A stretch of DNA of 64,000 nucleotides from Microbacterium esteraromaticum (GCF_017303215.1 NZ_JAEMWU010000003.1:62001-126000), one strand, 5' to 3'; positions 1 to 9,838 are shown, counted from the stretch's first letter. Notes: generated from the sequence alone by a model not told the origin. A program made the numbers and translations.

Positions 1-194
1 ACACCGTGACGCTGCAGCATGCGCAGCACCGGCCACAGCCACCGCTTGGGCGTGCCCACGCGTGAGAAGGTGCCCTTACCGACGCCGACCTGACCGCAGG
101 GCGTCGCCGCGAAGTACATGCGCAGAGCGGGATGCAACGCCCCGCGCTGCCCGCCCAAAGCCCGCAGGTACGGTGAATGCGGAACGTGTTCCAT
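1..194 (-). CDS. DUF4166 domain protein, N-terminal part only
   Basis: The open frame starts at an ATG at 194 and runs off the left edge, so only about 64 residues are visible. The visible part has the pattern SPYLRAL, then LHPALRMYFAA, then GTPKRWLWPVLRML. I recognise this as the start of DUF4166 proteins, which are common in Microbacteriaceae and have no established function. The reading frame is open throughout. The C-terminal half cannot be judged, so the family call rests on this short N-terminal stretch. Confidence 0.6.
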   Translation of the reverse strand, partial: MEHVPHSPYLRALGGQRGALHPALRMYFAATPCGQVGVGKGTFSRVGTPKRWLWPVLRMLQRHG

Positions 195-228
195 GCTTCG
201 AGCGTAGCCCGGTGTCAGAGGTGACCTC

Positions 229-1146
229 TCACGCCTCGCGCAGGCGGATCATGCGCTCGTGACCTTCTTCGGACAGCTCAGAGACGTCGTTGCGCGACTT
301 GAGGAAGTCGTTGAACGACCGGAACCCGAGCGCCTTCTCGCTGAACGAGGGATCCATCCGTCGCATCTGCGTCTTCACCGCAGACGCGTGCAGCCACTCA
401 TCGGCATCCGCCTTGTCGTGGCCGAGTCGCAGCGCCCGCTCCAGCAGCGCGGTGGCCTCGGTCTGCTCGTCGGTCTTCGCCGACGAACGGGCGCGACGTG
501 TCTTGGCCGCGGCCTTCGTTTCTGGACGGCTCTTGGCGTCCTTGGCCGTGGCGCCGGCGGCAGCATCCGCCTTCTGCGCGGGACGCACGACGCCGGGCAG
601 AGAATCGTACGAATCGAACTCGTCGCATGCCGCGGCGAGCGATTTCGCCGTCGACCCGGCGACCCCCACGCCGACGACGTACCGGCCCAGTCTCCGGCAC
701 CGCTGCGCCAGCGGCACGTAGTCGCTGTCACCGGCGACGATCACCACATGGGTGAGATCGGGCAGCCGGAACATGTCTTCGACGGCGTCGACCGCCAGAC
801 GGATGTCGGCGCCGTTCTTGGCGTACGCGGCCGCGGGGAAGAGCTGTACGAGGTCGACAGCCCTGGCCACCAGCTGAGAACGGTACTCGGCGTTGATCGG
901 CGACGACCAGTCGGCGTAGGCCCTGGTCAGCACGAGCGTGCCGAACGACGAGGCGTAATCGATGATCGCACCGACCTCGATCGCCGCCTGCTTCAGCCGC
1001 TCGGCCACCTCGGGGTCGTTCGGGTTCTCGGCGATGCGCTGGCGATCCTTGCCGTAGGCGTTGCGGCCGTGCACCCGGTCGTACCAGCCGATGACGATGT
1101 TGTCGAAATCGAGGTAGACGGCGACGCGTCCGCTGCTCTCGGCCAT
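229..1146 (-). CDS. NYN domain protein with C-terminal LOTUS/OST-HTH-like region
   Basis: 305 residues. The N-terminal half (about 6-165) is a NYN (PIN-like) nuclease domain. It shows the acidic metal-site clusters YLDFDN (D13, D15), DIRLAVDA (D114, D120) and AGDSDY (D140, D142). A basic, Ala-rich linker (about 190-228) leads to a C-terminal helical region (about 230-302) with FRSFNDFLKSR, typical of the OST-HTH/LOTUS RNA-binding module. NYN-LOTUS proteins are predicted RNA-processing or RNA-degrading factors in the cytoplasm. The gene starts 2 nt after the upstream oxidoreductase gene ends, so the two are probably co-transcribed. The specific RNA target is unknown. Confidence 0.85.
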   Translation of the reverse strand: MAESSGRVAVYLDFDNIVIGWYDRVHGRNAYGKDRQRIAENPNDPEVAERLKQAAIEVGAIIDYASSFGTLVLTRAYADWSSPINAEYRSQLVARAVDLVQLFPAAAYAKNGADIRLAVDAVEDMFRLPDLTHVVIVAGDSDYVPLAQRCRRLGRYVVGVGVAGSTAKSLAAACDEFDSYDSLPGVVRPAQKADAAAGATAKDAKSRPETKAAAKTRRARSSAKTDEQTEATALLERALRLGHDKADADEWLHASAVKTQMRRMDPSFSEKALGFRSFNDFLKSRNDVSELSEEGHERMIRLREA

Positions 1147-1148
1147 GA

Positions 1149-2138
1149 TCAGCGCTCGCTCGGGTAGGTCACGCCGATCTGGCGGCGGATCTCATCGAGT
1201 GTGCCCATGATGGCGACGCTCTCGGCGACGGGCAATGCCAGGATCGAACCGGCCGGTTCTCCGTGTGCGACGGCGTCCTCGGCCGCGAAGGCCTGGTACT
1301 GCATCCCGCGTCCCTCGACCTGCGAGACGTACTCCTCGATGACCGTGCCGTCCGGCGCGATGACCCGGAAGGTCGTGGGGGCGTAGAAGATCCGGTCGAT
1401 CTCGATGCGGGCATCCGTGCCGACGATCGCCGCGGTGTTCGGGCCGGCCGCGCGCGAGGACGAGACGCTCGTCGATACCGCGCCCCCGGCGTGCGTCATG
1501 AGCGTGGCGACCTCGGCATCGGCGCCGGTCTCGATCAGACGCGCCGTCGCCTGGATCGACTCGGGTGCGCCCAGCACATCCCAGATGAATGAGACCGGGT
1601 AGATGCCCAGGTCGAGCAGCGCGCCGCCGCCCAGCTCGAGCGCGTTCAGGCGGTGTGCGGGGTCGGTGGGCAGCTTCTGGGTGTGGTCGGCGAACACCGT
1701 GCGGATCTCACCGAGAGTGCCCGCGGCGAGGATCTCACGGATGCGCACCATGTGGGGCAGGTAGCGGGTCCACATCGCCTCCATGACGAGCAGGCCCTTC
1801 TCAGCGGCGAGCGCCTGCAGGTCTTCGGCCTCGGCGCGGTTCACGGTGAACGCCTTCTCGACCAGGGCGTGCTTGCCGTGCTCGAGCGCGAGACGGGCGT
1901 CGGCATGGTGCATCGGATGGGGCGTTGCGACGTAGATGATGTCGACTTCGGGGTCGGCCGCGAGTGCCTCGTACGACCCGTGTGCGCGGGGGATGTCGAA
2001 GCGTGCGGCGAACGCGTCGGCCGACTCCTGACTGCGCGAGCCCACCGCGACGAGGTCGAGACCGGCGGTGCGCAGGTCGGATGCGAAAGCGGCGGCGATG
2101 CCGCCCGTGGCGAGGATGCCCCAGCGAAGTCCAGTCAT
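1149..2138 (-). CDS. Gfo/Idh/MocA family oxidoreductase
   Basis: 329 residues, the usual family length. An N-terminal Rossmann fold binds NAD(P) through GILATGGIA (residues 8-15) and is followed by the family's substrate-side segment VEKAF (E94-K95), where most members have EKP. The C-terminal alpha/beta domain carries ELGGGALLDLGIYP, a hallmark of this family. Members oxidise or reduce sugars, inositols, or trans-dihydrodiols; the substrate here cannot be read from sequence. It is the first gene of a two-gene unit with the downstream NYN protein (2 nt gap), but no functional link between them is obvious. Confidence 0.9.
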   Translation of the reverse strand: MTGLRWGILATGGIAAAFASDLRTAGLDLVAVGSRSQESADAFAARFDIPRAHGSYEALAADPEVDIIYVATPHPMHHADARLALEHGKHALVEKAFTVNRAEAEDLQALAAEKGLLVMEAMWTRYLPHMVRIREILAAGTLGEIRTVFADHTQKLPTDPAHRLNALELGGGALLDLGIYPVSFIWDVLGAPESIQATARLIETGADAEVATLMTHAGGAVSTSVSSSRAAGPNTAAIVGTDARIEIDRIFYAPTTFRVIAPDGTVIEEYVSQVEGRGMQYQAFAAEDAVAHGEPAGSILALPVAESVAIMGTLDEIRRQIGVTYPSER

Positions 2139-2171
2139 GGGTTCAGCGTACCGGGGTGGGCACGCGGTGCG

Positions 2172-3479
2172 TCAGGCCAGCGCGAGCGCTCGATCGAGGT
2201 CGGCGATGAGGTCGGCCGGGTCTTCGAGCCCGGCCGAGACGCGGATCGTGGTCAGCGAGATACCCGCGGCGGCGCGCTGGTCGGCGGTGAGGTGGCCGTG
2301 GGTCATGGATGCCGGGTGCGCGACCAGGCTGCGGGCGTCGCCGATGTTCGCCACCAGGCGGAAGACGCGCAGCGCGCCGAAGACCTCGGCGACCCGGTCG
2401 AACGAGGTCTCATCCTGTGGCCCGGCGAGGTCGAACGAGAACACCGAGGGTACTCCGCGCGGCAGGTAGCGTTCGGCGAGCGGATGCCACGGGCTGCCCG
2501 GCAATCCGGGATGGTGCACGGCGCTGACCGCGGGGTGTGCGGCCAGGTGCTCGGCGACCCGCTGCGCGGTGGCGCTCTGACGCCCGACGCGCAGGTCGAG
2601 GGTCTCGATGCCCTGCAGGATCTGCCACGCGTTGAACGGTGAGATCGACGGGCCGAGGTCGTGCACGTACTTCGATTTGACCAGCGCCGCGAACGCCTGG
2701 CCCTGACCGAAGCGGTCCCACAGCACCATGTCGCCGAAGCGGGAATAAGGGCCGGTGAACTGCGGCCAGCGGGCAGCATCCGCACCGAAGTCGAACGTGC
2801 CCAGGTCGACCACGACACCGCCGAGCGAGCTGCCATGCCCCGAGAGGAACTTCGTCGCCGAATGCACCACGAAGTCGGCGCCGTGCTCACCCGGTCGGAT
2901 CAGGTGCGGTGTGCCGACGGTGCTGTCGATCACCAGGGGCACCCCCGCCTCGTGCGCAATGTCGGCGACCGCGCGAACATCGAGCACCTGGGCGATCGGG
3001 TTGGCGACCGTCTCGGCGAACACCACCCGCGTCTGCGGCGTGATCGCGTCGCGCCACGCGTCGAGGTCGTCCTGGTCGACGAACGTGACGCCGATGCCGA
3101 AGTCGTCGAGCGTCTCCTGCAACAGGTCGATCGTGCCGCCGTACAGCTGATGCGCGGCGACGATGTGTCCACCGCGATGCGCCAAGGCCAGCAGTGTGAC
3201 AGCGACGGCAGCCTGCCCCGAAGCGACCGCGACCGCGCTGACGCCGCCTTCGAGCAGAGCCACGCGCTCTTCGAGGATCTGCTGGGTGGGGTTGGCGTTG
3301 CGGCTGTAGATGATGCCCGCCTTGCGCAGCGCGAACAGATCGGCCGCCTCGGCCAGTGACGAGAACTCGTACGCCGCCGTCTGATGAATCGGCGGCACGG
3401 CGCCTACGGCAGTGGATGCCGCATAGCCGGCCTGCACCTGTGCCGTGGCGAAACCCGTCGGCGCATCGAGAGTGGTCAT
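2172..3479 (-). CDS. metY: O-acetylhomoserine sulfhydrylase / Cys-Met metabolism PLP enzyme
   Basis: About 435 residues, matching MetY-type enzymes rather than the shorter (about 380-400) cystathionine gamma-synthases. The PLP lysine lies in SATKFLSGHGSS, about residue 210. Other family marks are YSRNANPT and VASGQAAVA near the N-terminus. MetY uses O-acetylhomoserine plus sulfide (or methanethiol) to make homocysteine or methionine. I prefer the ATG at 3479 (protein starting MTTLDAP); an in-frame ATG at 3491 is also possible. The gene stands alone and is divergent from the ABC-transporter operon starting at 3645, leaving a shared control region of about 165 bp. Confidence 0.85.
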   Translation of the reverse strand: MTTLDAPTGFATAQVQAGYAASTAVGAVPPIHQTAAYEFSSLAEAADLFALRKAGIIYSRNANPTQQILEERVALLEGGVSAVAVASGQAAVAVTLLALAHRGGHIVAAHQLYGGTIDLLQETLDDFGIGVTFVDQDDLDAWRDAITPQTRVVFAETVANPIAQVLDVRAVADIAHEAGVPLVIDSTVGTPHLIRPGEHGADFVVHSATKFLSGHGSSLGGVVVDLGTFDFGADAARWPQFTGPYSRFGDMVLWDRFGQGQAFAALVKSKYVHDLGPSISPFNAWQILQGIETLDLRVGRQSATAQRVAEHLAAHPAVSAVHHPGLPGSPWHPLAERYLPRGVPSVFSFDLAGPQDETSFDRVAEVFGALRVFRLVANIGDARSLVAHPASMTHGHLTADQRAAAGISLTTIRVSAGLEDPADLIADLDRALALA

Positions 3480-3555
3480 GGCTCCCATCATCTGTGCGCA
3501 CCCGCGTATGACACGGGTCGTGTTACCCCGGGTTACCGCACATGACGGGTGGTGT

Positions 3556-3567
3556 CGTCACGTGACG
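3556..3567. promoter_or_regulatory. Perfect palindrome in the metY / ABC operon divergent region
   Basis: CGTCACGTGACG is a perfect 12-bp palindrome, directly followed by bases that make an overlapping TGACGTCA. It lies between the divergent metY and substrate-binding-protein genes, about 80 bp upstream of the latter. It could be an operator serving either direction. No regulator gene is nearby to match it, and short GC-rich palindromes also arise by chance. Confidence 0.3.
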
Positions 3568-3644
3568 TCATCACTCGCGCGGCGGCATCCGACTTCTCTA
3601 GCGTGATCGTCGTTCCACCCCGTCACCGCACCCAGGAGGTCTGC

Positions 3645-5279
3645 ATGAACCGTCGCATCGTCCGCGCTACAGCCGTCGCACTGCCGCTCGTCATGATGGC
3701 TGGCCTGGCCGCATGCTCGTCGTCACCGGCCCCCGCCGACGTCGCCGCCTCCGACGGTGAACCGGTCACGGGCGGAACGCTCACCTACCTCGAGCACCAG
3801 ACGTACACGAACCTGTACCCGCCGCAGGCGGGTTTCTACCCGAACGGCGGCATCGTGGGCAACATCGCCGCACGGTTGACCTGGCAGGACCCCGAGACGC
3901 TCGAGATCGAGCCGTGGGTCGCCAGTGGTTGGGAGGTGAACGCCGACGCCACCGAGTACACCTTCGACCTGCGTGATGACGTCACCTTCTCGGACGGCAC
4001 GCCCGTCGACGCCGCCGCCGTGAAGAAGAACTTCGACACGTACGGCCTCGGCGACGCCGACCGCGGGCTGACCGTGTCAGAGGCGATCAACAACTACGCG
4101 AGCAGTGAGGTGATCGACGACGACACCGTCGTCTTCCGCTTCTCGGCCCCGTCGCCCGGCTTCCTGCAGGCGACGTCGACGATCAACTCGGGACTGCTCT
4201 CGCCCGAGACTCTCGACGGCACCATCGAGGACTTCGGCGCCGGCAACGCCGAAGACATCATCGGTGCCGGTCCCTTCACCATCGGCGGCGAGAAGCTCGG
4301 CACCGAGTACACCCTCACGGCCCGCGAGGACTACGACTGGGCGCCCGAGAGCGTGCCGAACCAGGGCCGCGCGTACCTCGACGCCGTCCGCGTCATCGTC
4401 ACCCCCGAGGACTCCGTGCGCATCGGATCGCTGCTCTCGGGCCAGGCCGATTACGTGCGCTACGTGCAGGCCTTCGACGAGGCACGGGTCGCCCAGGCCG
4501 GAATCGAGCTGTACGCACCGCAGACCCGCGGGGTCAACAACAACCTCTCGCTGCGGTTCACCAACCCGCTGCTCTCCGACATCCGGGTGCGGCAGGCGCT
4601 CGTGGCGGCGACGGACGCCCAAGAGGTCGTCGACACGCTCTTCAGCGAGAACTACCCCGTGGCGACCTCGGCGCTGTCGTCGTCTGCGACGGGGTACAAG
4701 GACGAATCGGCGCACTACGTCCACGACGAGAAGAAGGCGGCCGAACTACTTGACGCCGCAGGGTGGGAGCCGGGCGCGGACGGCATCCGCGAGAAGGACG
4801 GCGAACGGCTGGCACTGACCATCTTCGAGTCCAAGCCGCAGCCGCAGTCCAAGCAGACGCTCGAACTGGTCGCGCAGCAGTGGCGGGCCGTCGGCGTCGA
4901 GCTCAACGTCAAGCCCGGCGACGCCGGCAGCCGCGCCGCCGACATCCTCGACCCGCTCAAGACGCCTGTATCGCAGGACATGGTCGGCCGAAGCGACCTC
5001 GACGTGATCAAGAGCGAGTACCACACCGAGAACCGCAACGTGCTGCTCTCGAACGACGCCGAACTCGACCGGCTGCTGGAGGTGGTGGCCTCCGAAGCCG
5101 ACACCGACAAGCGCATCGCCGCTTCGCAGGCGGTACAGGACTACCTCGCCGAGCAGGCCTACGTGATCCCGCTGTTCGAAGAGCCCCAGGTCTACGGTGC
5201 GGCACCCCACGTGCGTGGCATCGACTACGAATCGGTCGGGCGCCCCTCGTTCTTCGGCGTGTGGCTCCAGGAGCACTGA
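3645..5279 (+). CDS. ABC transporter substrate-binding lipoprotein, SBP_bac_5 type (KPN_01854-like)
   Basis: 544 residues. The start at 3645 is fixed by the strong ribosome-binding site AGGAGGT just upstream and by a lipoprotein signal peptide ending in LAAC (Cys24). The mature protein has the peptide/nickel-type binding fold, for example GGTLTYLEH after the signal and FDLRDDVTFSDGTPVDA about residue 105. It captures the substrate outside the membrane and hands it to the two downstream permeases. The gene set matches my recollection of the KPN_01854 substrate-binding family, whose ligand is unknown. First gene of a seven-gene operon; its stop overlaps the next start by 1 nt. Confidence 0.9.
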   Translation: MNRRIVRATAVALPLVMMAGLAACSSSPAPADVAASDGEPVTGGTLTYLEHQTYTNLYPPQAGFYPNGGIVGNIAARLTWQDPETLEIEPWVASGWEVNADATEYTFDLRDDVTFSDGTPVDAAAVKKNFDTYGLGDADRGLTVSEAINNYASSEVIDDDTVVFRFSAPSPGFLQATSTINSGLLSPETLDGTIEDFGAGNAEDIIGAGPFTIGGEKLGTEYTLTAREDYDWAPESVPNQGRAYLDAVRVIVTPEDSVRIGSLLSGQADYVRYVQAFDEARVAQAGIELYAPQTRGVNNNLSLRFTNPLLSDIRVRQALVAATDAQEVVDTLFSENYPVATSALSSSATGYKDESAHYVHDEKKAAELLDAAGWEPGADGIREKDGERLALTIFESKPQPQSKQTLELVAQQWRAVGVELNVKPGDAGSRAADILDPLKTPVSQDMVGRSDLDVIKSEYHTENRNVLLSNDAELDRLLEVVASEADTDKRIAASQAVQDYLAEQAYVIPLFEEPQVYGAAPHVRGIDYESVGRPSFFGVWLQEH

Positions 5280-6262
5280 TGCCCTTCCTGCTTCGGCGGG
5301 CCGGACAGGCGGCGATCGTTCTGATCGCCGCCTTCACGGCCACGTTCTTCCTGCTGCAGCTCCTGCCCGGCGATGCCGTGCTGATCAAGTTCACCGACCC
5401 GAGCCTCGGGTTGTCCGCGGCGCAGATCGACGACATCCGGGCCACGTACGGCGCGGACCTGCCGTGGTGGCAGCAGTACCTGCACGCGCTCGGCGGGTTC
5501 CTCGTCGGCGACTTCGGGTACTCGACCCAGTACGGCACCCCCGTTGCGGCGATGCTCGCCGAAGCGCTGCCGCAGACGCTGCTGCTGGCGGGCCTCGGTC
5601 TGGTGCTCGCGGTTCTGCTGGCGGTCGCCATCGCGGCGCTGTCGACGCTTGCACCGTTCGGCTGGCTGCGTAACGCGATCCGACAGGCGCCGGCGCTGTT
5701 CGTCGCCGTACCGGTGTTCTGGCTCGGCATCCTGCTCATCCAGGTGTTCTCGTTCGGACTCGGCTGGGTGCCCGTGATCGGCGCCGACCCGGCCGCCGCC
5801 CTCATCCTGCCCGTGCTCACCCTGGCGGTGCCGATCTCCGCACCCCTTGCACAGGTGCTGGTGCGCTCGATCGATCAGGTGCAGTCCGCGCCGTTCATCG
5901 CCGTGGTGCGCGCCAAGGGCGCCTCGCCTGTGTGGGTGCTCACCCGGTCGGTCGCACGCAACGCGAGTCTGCCCGCACTGACCATCGCCGGCGTGCTGTT
6001 CGGTGAGTTGATCGGTGGTGCCGTGGTCACCGAGACGGTGTTCGGGCGCACCGGCATCGGGCGACTGACCGAACAGGCCGTCACCAACCAGGACATCCCG
6101 GTGCTGCAGGCGATCGTGCTGCTGTCGGCACTCGGCTTCGTGATCGTCAGCCTCGCCGTCGACCTCATCGCCCCCGTGATCGACCCGCGCCTGCGCCCGC
6201 CCGCGCGGCGCGCGTCGCCGGCCGCAGCGGTGACGGCGCGCACCCAGGAGGTGATCGCATGA
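5279..6262 (+). CDS. ABC transporter permease, DppB/OppB type
   Basis: 327 residues from the ATG at 5279, which overlaps the upstream stop codon (TGATG); a longer upstream frame is only a shadow of the binding-protein gene. Six or so hydrophobic segments are visible, beginning with AAIVLIAAFTATFFLLQLLP, which is typical of DppB-type permeases. The cytoplasmic ATPase-coupling loop is VVRAKGASPVWVLTRSV, and VFGRTGIGRL follows near the C-terminus. It forms half of the membrane channel with the next gene product. Confidence 0.9.
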   Translation: MPFLLRRAGQAAIVLIAAFTATFFLLQLLPGDAVLIKFTDPSLGLSAAQIDDIRATYGADLPWWQQYLHALGGFLVGDFGYSTQYGTPVAAMLAEALPQTLLLAGLGLVLAVLLAVAIAALSTLAPFGWLRNAIRQAPALFVAVPVFWLGILLIQVFSFGLGWVPVIGADPAAALILPVLTLAVPISAPLAQVLVRSIDQVQSAPFIAVVRAKGASPVWVLTRSVARNASLPALTIAGVLFGELIGGAVVTETVFGRTGIGRLTEQAVTNQDIPVLQAIVLLSALGFVIVSLAVDLIAPVIDPRLRPPARRASPAAAVTARTQEVIA

Positions 6263-7179
6263 GCGCCCCCGTGCTGCACACGTCCGAGAGCGCGGAACCG
6301 AACGCGACCCGCGGCCGCAACGAGCAGGCGGATGCCACCGTGAACGCCGCGTCCGTAGCATCCGATGCGCCCCGCCGGCGGCGCCGGGTGCCGTCGCCGA
6401 CGTTGGTCCTCGCGATCGCCGTCGTCTCGATCGCCGTGCTGTGGGCGATCGTGCCGGGTGTCTTCGCCCCCGGGGACCCCCTCAGCGGGGTGCCGGCGCA
6501 GAAACTGCTGCCGCCGAGCGCCGAACACTGGTTCGGCACCGACATCCTCGGGCGAGACCTGTACGGCCGCGTCGTCCACGGTGCCGTGCAGTCGCTCTCG
6601 GGCGCACTGATCGCCGTGACCGTCGGCCTGACTCTCGGCGGCATCATCGGCCTGCTCGCCGGCACCATCGGCGGACTCCTCGACGACATCCTCATGCGCA
6701 TCGTCGACGTGCTGCTCGCGATCCCCGGCCTTCTGCTGTCGCTGTCGGTGATCATCCTGCTCGGGTTCGGCACCGTGAACGCCGCGCTCGCCGTGGGCCT
6801 CGGCAGCGTGGCGGTGTTTGCACGGCTGATGAGATCCGAGGTCGTCAGGGTGCGTCGCACAGACTACGTCGAAGCCGCCCTCGGCAGCGGCGCCACACTC
6901 CTCACCGTGCTGCGCCGGCACGTGCTGCCCAACTCGCTCACACCGGTGCTGGCCCTGGCCGCACTGCAGTTCGGCACGGCGATCCTCGCGATCGCCACGC
7001 TGGGCTTCCTCGGCTACGGCGCCCCGCCGCCGACCCCCGAATGGGGGCTGCTCATCGCCGAGGGACGCAACTACGTCGCCACCTCGTGGTGGCTCACCGC
7101 GCTGCCGGGACTTGTCGTGGTGGCCGTCGTGCTCAGTGCCAATCGGATCAGCCACGGCCTGGGAAGGAACGCCTCATGA
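6259..7179 (+). CDS. ABC transporter permease, DppC/OppC type
   Basis: 306 residues. It begins in an ATGA overlap with the upstream permease. An N-terminal polar extension of about 40 residues precedes the first membrane helix. Family marks are FGTDILGRDLYGRVVHG (periplasmic-side segment of DppC proteins), the coupling loop YVEAALGSGATLLTVLRRHV and the C-terminal PTPEWGLLIAEGRNYV. It pairs with the preceding permease. Confidence 0.9.
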   Translation: MSAPVLHTSESAEPNATRGRNEQADATVNAASVASDAPRRRRRVPSPTLVLAIAVVSIAVLWAIVPGVFAPGDPLSGVPAQKLLPPSAEHWFGTDILGRDLYGRVVHGAVQSLSGALIAVTVGLTLGGIIGLLAGTIGGLLDDILMRIVDVLLAIPGLLLSLSVIILLGFGTVNAALAVGLGSVAVFARLMRSEVVRVRRTDYVEAALGSGATLLTVLRRHVLPNSLTPVLALAALQFGTAILAIATLGFLGYGAPPPTPEWGLLIAEGRNYVATSWWLTALPGLVVVAVVLSANRISHGLGRNAS

Positions 7180-8804
7180 GCGTGCTCACCATCGATGGGC
7201 TCCGGGTGTCGTACGCGGCCCCCGAAGGACGACGTGCGGTCGTGCACGGTGTCTCGCTCGAGATCGGCGAGGGAGAGACCCTCGCCCTCGTCGGCGAATC
7301 CGGGTCGGGCAAGTCGACCACCGCGCAGGCCGTGCTCGGCCTGCTACCGCACGGCGGACGGACGGACAGCGGCCGGGTGCTGCTGGGCGGGCTCGATATC
7401 TCGGGCTGGTCCGAACGGGCCCTGCGCACGATCCGCGGCACCCAGGTGGGCTTCGTGCCCCAGGACCCCGTGACCTCGCTCGATCCCGTGCGCACGATCG
7501 GCGCGCAGGTCGGCGAGGCGCTGCGGCTGCACGGCCACCGTGACCGCAGGGCACGTCAGGCCCGCGTGATCGAACTGCTCGACCGCGTGGGCATCGACGA
7601 CCCCGACCTGCGCGCCAGGCAGTACCCGCACGAGCTGTCGGGCGGCATGCGGCAACGCGTGCTCATCGCCAGCGCCGTCGCGCTGCGCCCACGGCTGCTG
7701 ATCGCCGACGAGCCCACCAGTGCGCTCGACGCGACCGTGCAGCGCCGCGTGCTCGACCTGATGGACGAGCTGCGGACGCAGGAGGGCACCAGCATCCTGC
7801 TCGTGACCCACGACCTCGGTGTCGCCGCCGACCACGCGCAGCACCTCGTCGTGCTGCAGGGCGGTCGTGTCGTCGAGCAGGGGAGGAGCGCCGAGGTGCT
7901 CAGCGCCCCGGCCGACGGCTACACGCGTCAGCTGCTCGCCGACGCCCCGGCGTTCGCCAGTGGATTCCGCAACGCGCAGGCGCCGAACTTCCTGCGCGAC
8001 GCGGCCGTGGCCGCGGCAGAGAACCCGAATGCGATCACCGCGACGGGGCTCGTGAAGAGCTTCGAGAGCCGCGGGCGAGCGCCTTTCCGCGCCGTCGACG
8101 ACGTGTCGTTCCGCGTGCGCAAGGGCACCACGCACGCGCTGGTCGGGGAGTCCGGTTCGGGCAAGACGACTACGGCGCGACTGATCACCCGCTTCCAGCA
8201 TCCGGATGCCGGTGCCATCACGATTGACGGGACCGACGTCACCCACGCCGCGGGCAAGGACCTGCGCGCGCTCCGCCGCCGCATCCAACTCGTCTACCAG
8301 AACCCGTTCGCCTCACTGGATCCGCGCCAGCGGATCGAGGACATCGTGGCCGAGCCGCTGGTCAACTTCCGCATCGGCACGAAGGCGGAACGGCGCGACC
8401 GCGCCGTCGACCTGCTCGAGCGGGTCGCGCTGCCCTCCGATGTCGCGCGGCGCACGCCCCGCGAGCTCTCGGGAGGGCAACGACAGCGCGTCGCCATCGC
8501 CCGCGCGCTCGCGATCGATCCCGACATCATCGTGCTCGACGAAGCGGTGTCGGCGTTGGACGTGACCGTGCAGGCACGCATCCTCGAACTGCTCGCCTCG
8601 CTGCAGTCCGAACTCGGCCTCACCTACCTGTTCATCTCGCACGACCTCGCCGTCGTGCGCGGCATCAGTTACACCGTCTCGGTGATGCGGCACGGACGCA
8701 TCGTCGAGGACGGCCCCACTCAGCGGATCTTCGAAGACCCGCAGCACGACTACACCCGGGAACTGCTCGCGGCGGTTCCCGGCCGATCGGAGGTACACGC
8801 ATGA
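7176..8804 (+). CDS. Dipeptide-type ABC transporter ATP-binding protein with two fused nucleotide-binding domains
   Basis: 542 residues from the ATG at 7176 (ATGA overlap with the permease). Domain 1 (about 1-250) has Walker [10 protein letters not shown], signature LSGGMRQRV and Walker [13 protein letters not shown]. Domain 2 (about 285-535) has Walker [10 protein letters not shown], signature LSGGQRQRV and Walker [13 protein letters not shown]. This is a DppD-DppF fusion, so one polypeptide powers the importer. The fusion form is common in actinobacteria. Translational coupling on both sides supports one co-assembled importer. Confidence 0.93.
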   Translation: MSVLTIDGLRVSYAAPEGRRAVVHGVSLEIGEGETLALVGESGSGKSTTAQAVLGLLPHGGRTDSGRVLLGGLDISGWSERALRTIRGTQVGFVPQDPVTSLDPVRTIGAQVGEALRLHGHRDRRARQARVIELLDRVGIDDPDLRARQYPHELSGGMRQRVLIASAVALRPRLLIADEPTSALDATVQRRVLDLMDELRTQEGTSILLVTHDLGVAADHAQHLVVLQGGRVVEQGRSAEVLSAPADGYTRQLLADAPAFASGFRNAQAPNFLRDAAVAAAENPNAITATGLVKSFESRGRAPFRAVDDVSFRVRKGTTHALVGESGSGKTTTARLITRFQHPDAGAITIDGTDVTHAAGKDLRALRRRIQLVYQNPFASLDPRQRIEDIVAEPLVNFRIGTKAERRDRAVDLLERVALPSDVARRTPRELSGGQRQRVAIARALAIDPDIIVLDEAVSALDVTVQARILELLASLQSELGLTYLFISHDLAVVRGISYTVSVMRHGRIVEDGPTQRIFEDPQHDYTRELLAAVPGRSEVHA

Positions 8805-9838
8805 CCGCCCCCACACTCGGGTTCTTCACGCGGCTGCTCGACGACGCCGCGCCACGACAGCGCTACACCTACGCGCTGGAGCAGATCCAGCGCGCCGAAC
8901 GACACGGCATCGGCCGCGCCTGGGTGGCGCAGCACCACTTCCACGCGGCCGAAGGCGGACTGCCGTCGCCGTTGGTGTTCCTCGCCCACGCCGCAGCGCA
9001 CACCTCGCGCATCCGCCTGGGTACCGGCATCATCACGCTGCCGATCGAAGACCCGGTGCGCGTCGCCGAGGACGCCGTGGTCGCCGACCTGCTCTCGGAC
9101 GGACGCCTCGACCTGGGACTCGGCAGCGGGGGAACGCCCACGTCATTCCCACCCTTCGGGCAGGACGTGCGCGACAAGACCGCCGTCTACGACGGCAAGC
9201 TCGCCGCGCTGCTGAACGCGCTGCGCGGTGGTGACGTCGGCGCCGGCAACGCCCTGTATCCGGATGCCGCAGAGCTAGCCGACCGCATCTGGCAGGCCAC
9301 CTTCTCGTCGTTCGGCGGACACCGCGCCGGCGAACACGGGCACGGACTGCTGCTCTCGCGCACCCAGCCCCGCCGCGGTGTCGACCCCTACACCCCGCTC
9401 GCGCAGGTGCAGGATCCGATCATCGACGAGTACCTCGCGGCGCTGCCGGAAGGGGCGACGCCCCGCATCACCGCGTCACGCACCGTGTTCGTCGCCGACG
9501 ACCGCGCCGAGGCCCTGCGCTTCGCCGAGGTCGGCCTACGGCGCGGAGCTGAGAGCCTGCGCCGGCAAGGTCAGGAGTTCCCCGACGACTCGCTCGAAGC
9601 GCTCATCACGCTCACCGACACGCACTTGGGCACCCCCGACGAAGTGGCAGCCTCGCTCGCCCAGGACCGCACCCTCGACCGCGCCACCGAGGTGGCCTTC
9701 CAGGTGCACTCCGTCGACGCCCCGCATGAGCACGTGCTGCGGTCGATCGAACTGATCGCCGACGAGGTTGCGCCCGCACTCGGGTGGAGCACCGGGCTGC
9801 AGACCGTGGGCGCACACGATGAGGAGGCCGGCGCATGA
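8801..9838 (+). CDS. Luciferase-like FMN-dependent monooxygenase, KPN_01858-like
   Basis: 345 residues, starting in an ATGA overlap. The sequence has the bacterial-luciferase TIM-barrel pattern: LGFFTRLLDD at the start, WVAQHHFHAAEGG, RIRLGTGIITLPIEDPVRVAEDAVVADLLSDGRLDLGLGSG split over roughly 65-110. Such enzymes use reduced FMN and O2 to oxidise a small substrate, for example cleaving C-S or C-N bonds. By content and neighbours I match it to the putative FMN-dependent monooxygenase family KPN_01858, for which no substrate is known. No flavin reductase lies nearby, so FMNH2 must come from elsewhere. Confidence 0.85.
   Translation: MTAPTLGFFTRLLDDAAPRQRYTYALEQIQRAERHGIGRAWVAQHHFHAAEGGLPSPLVFLAHAAAHTSRIRLGTGIITLPIEDPVRVAEDAVVADLLSDGRLDLGLGSGGTPTSFPPFGQDVRDKTAVYDGKLAALLNALRGGDVGAGNALYPDAAELADRIWQATFSSFGGHRAGEHGHGLLLSRTQPRRGVDPYTPLAQVQDPIIDEYLAALPEGATPRITASRTVFVADDRAEALRFAEVGLRRGAESLRRQGQEFPDDSLEALITLTDTHLGTPDEVAASLAQDRTLDRATEVAFQVHSVDAPHEHVLRSIELIADEVAPALGWSTGLQTVGAHDEEAGA

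Noticed and set aside
259..1167. Long plus-strand open frames opposite the NYN and Gfo genes
   Set aside because: They are Arg/Gly-rich shadows of GC-rich minus-strand genes and match no family.
3480..3644. SAM or cobalamin riboswitch upstream of metY
   Set aside because: I could not find the conserved core bases or paired helices of either class in the 165-bp region; only short palindromes are present.
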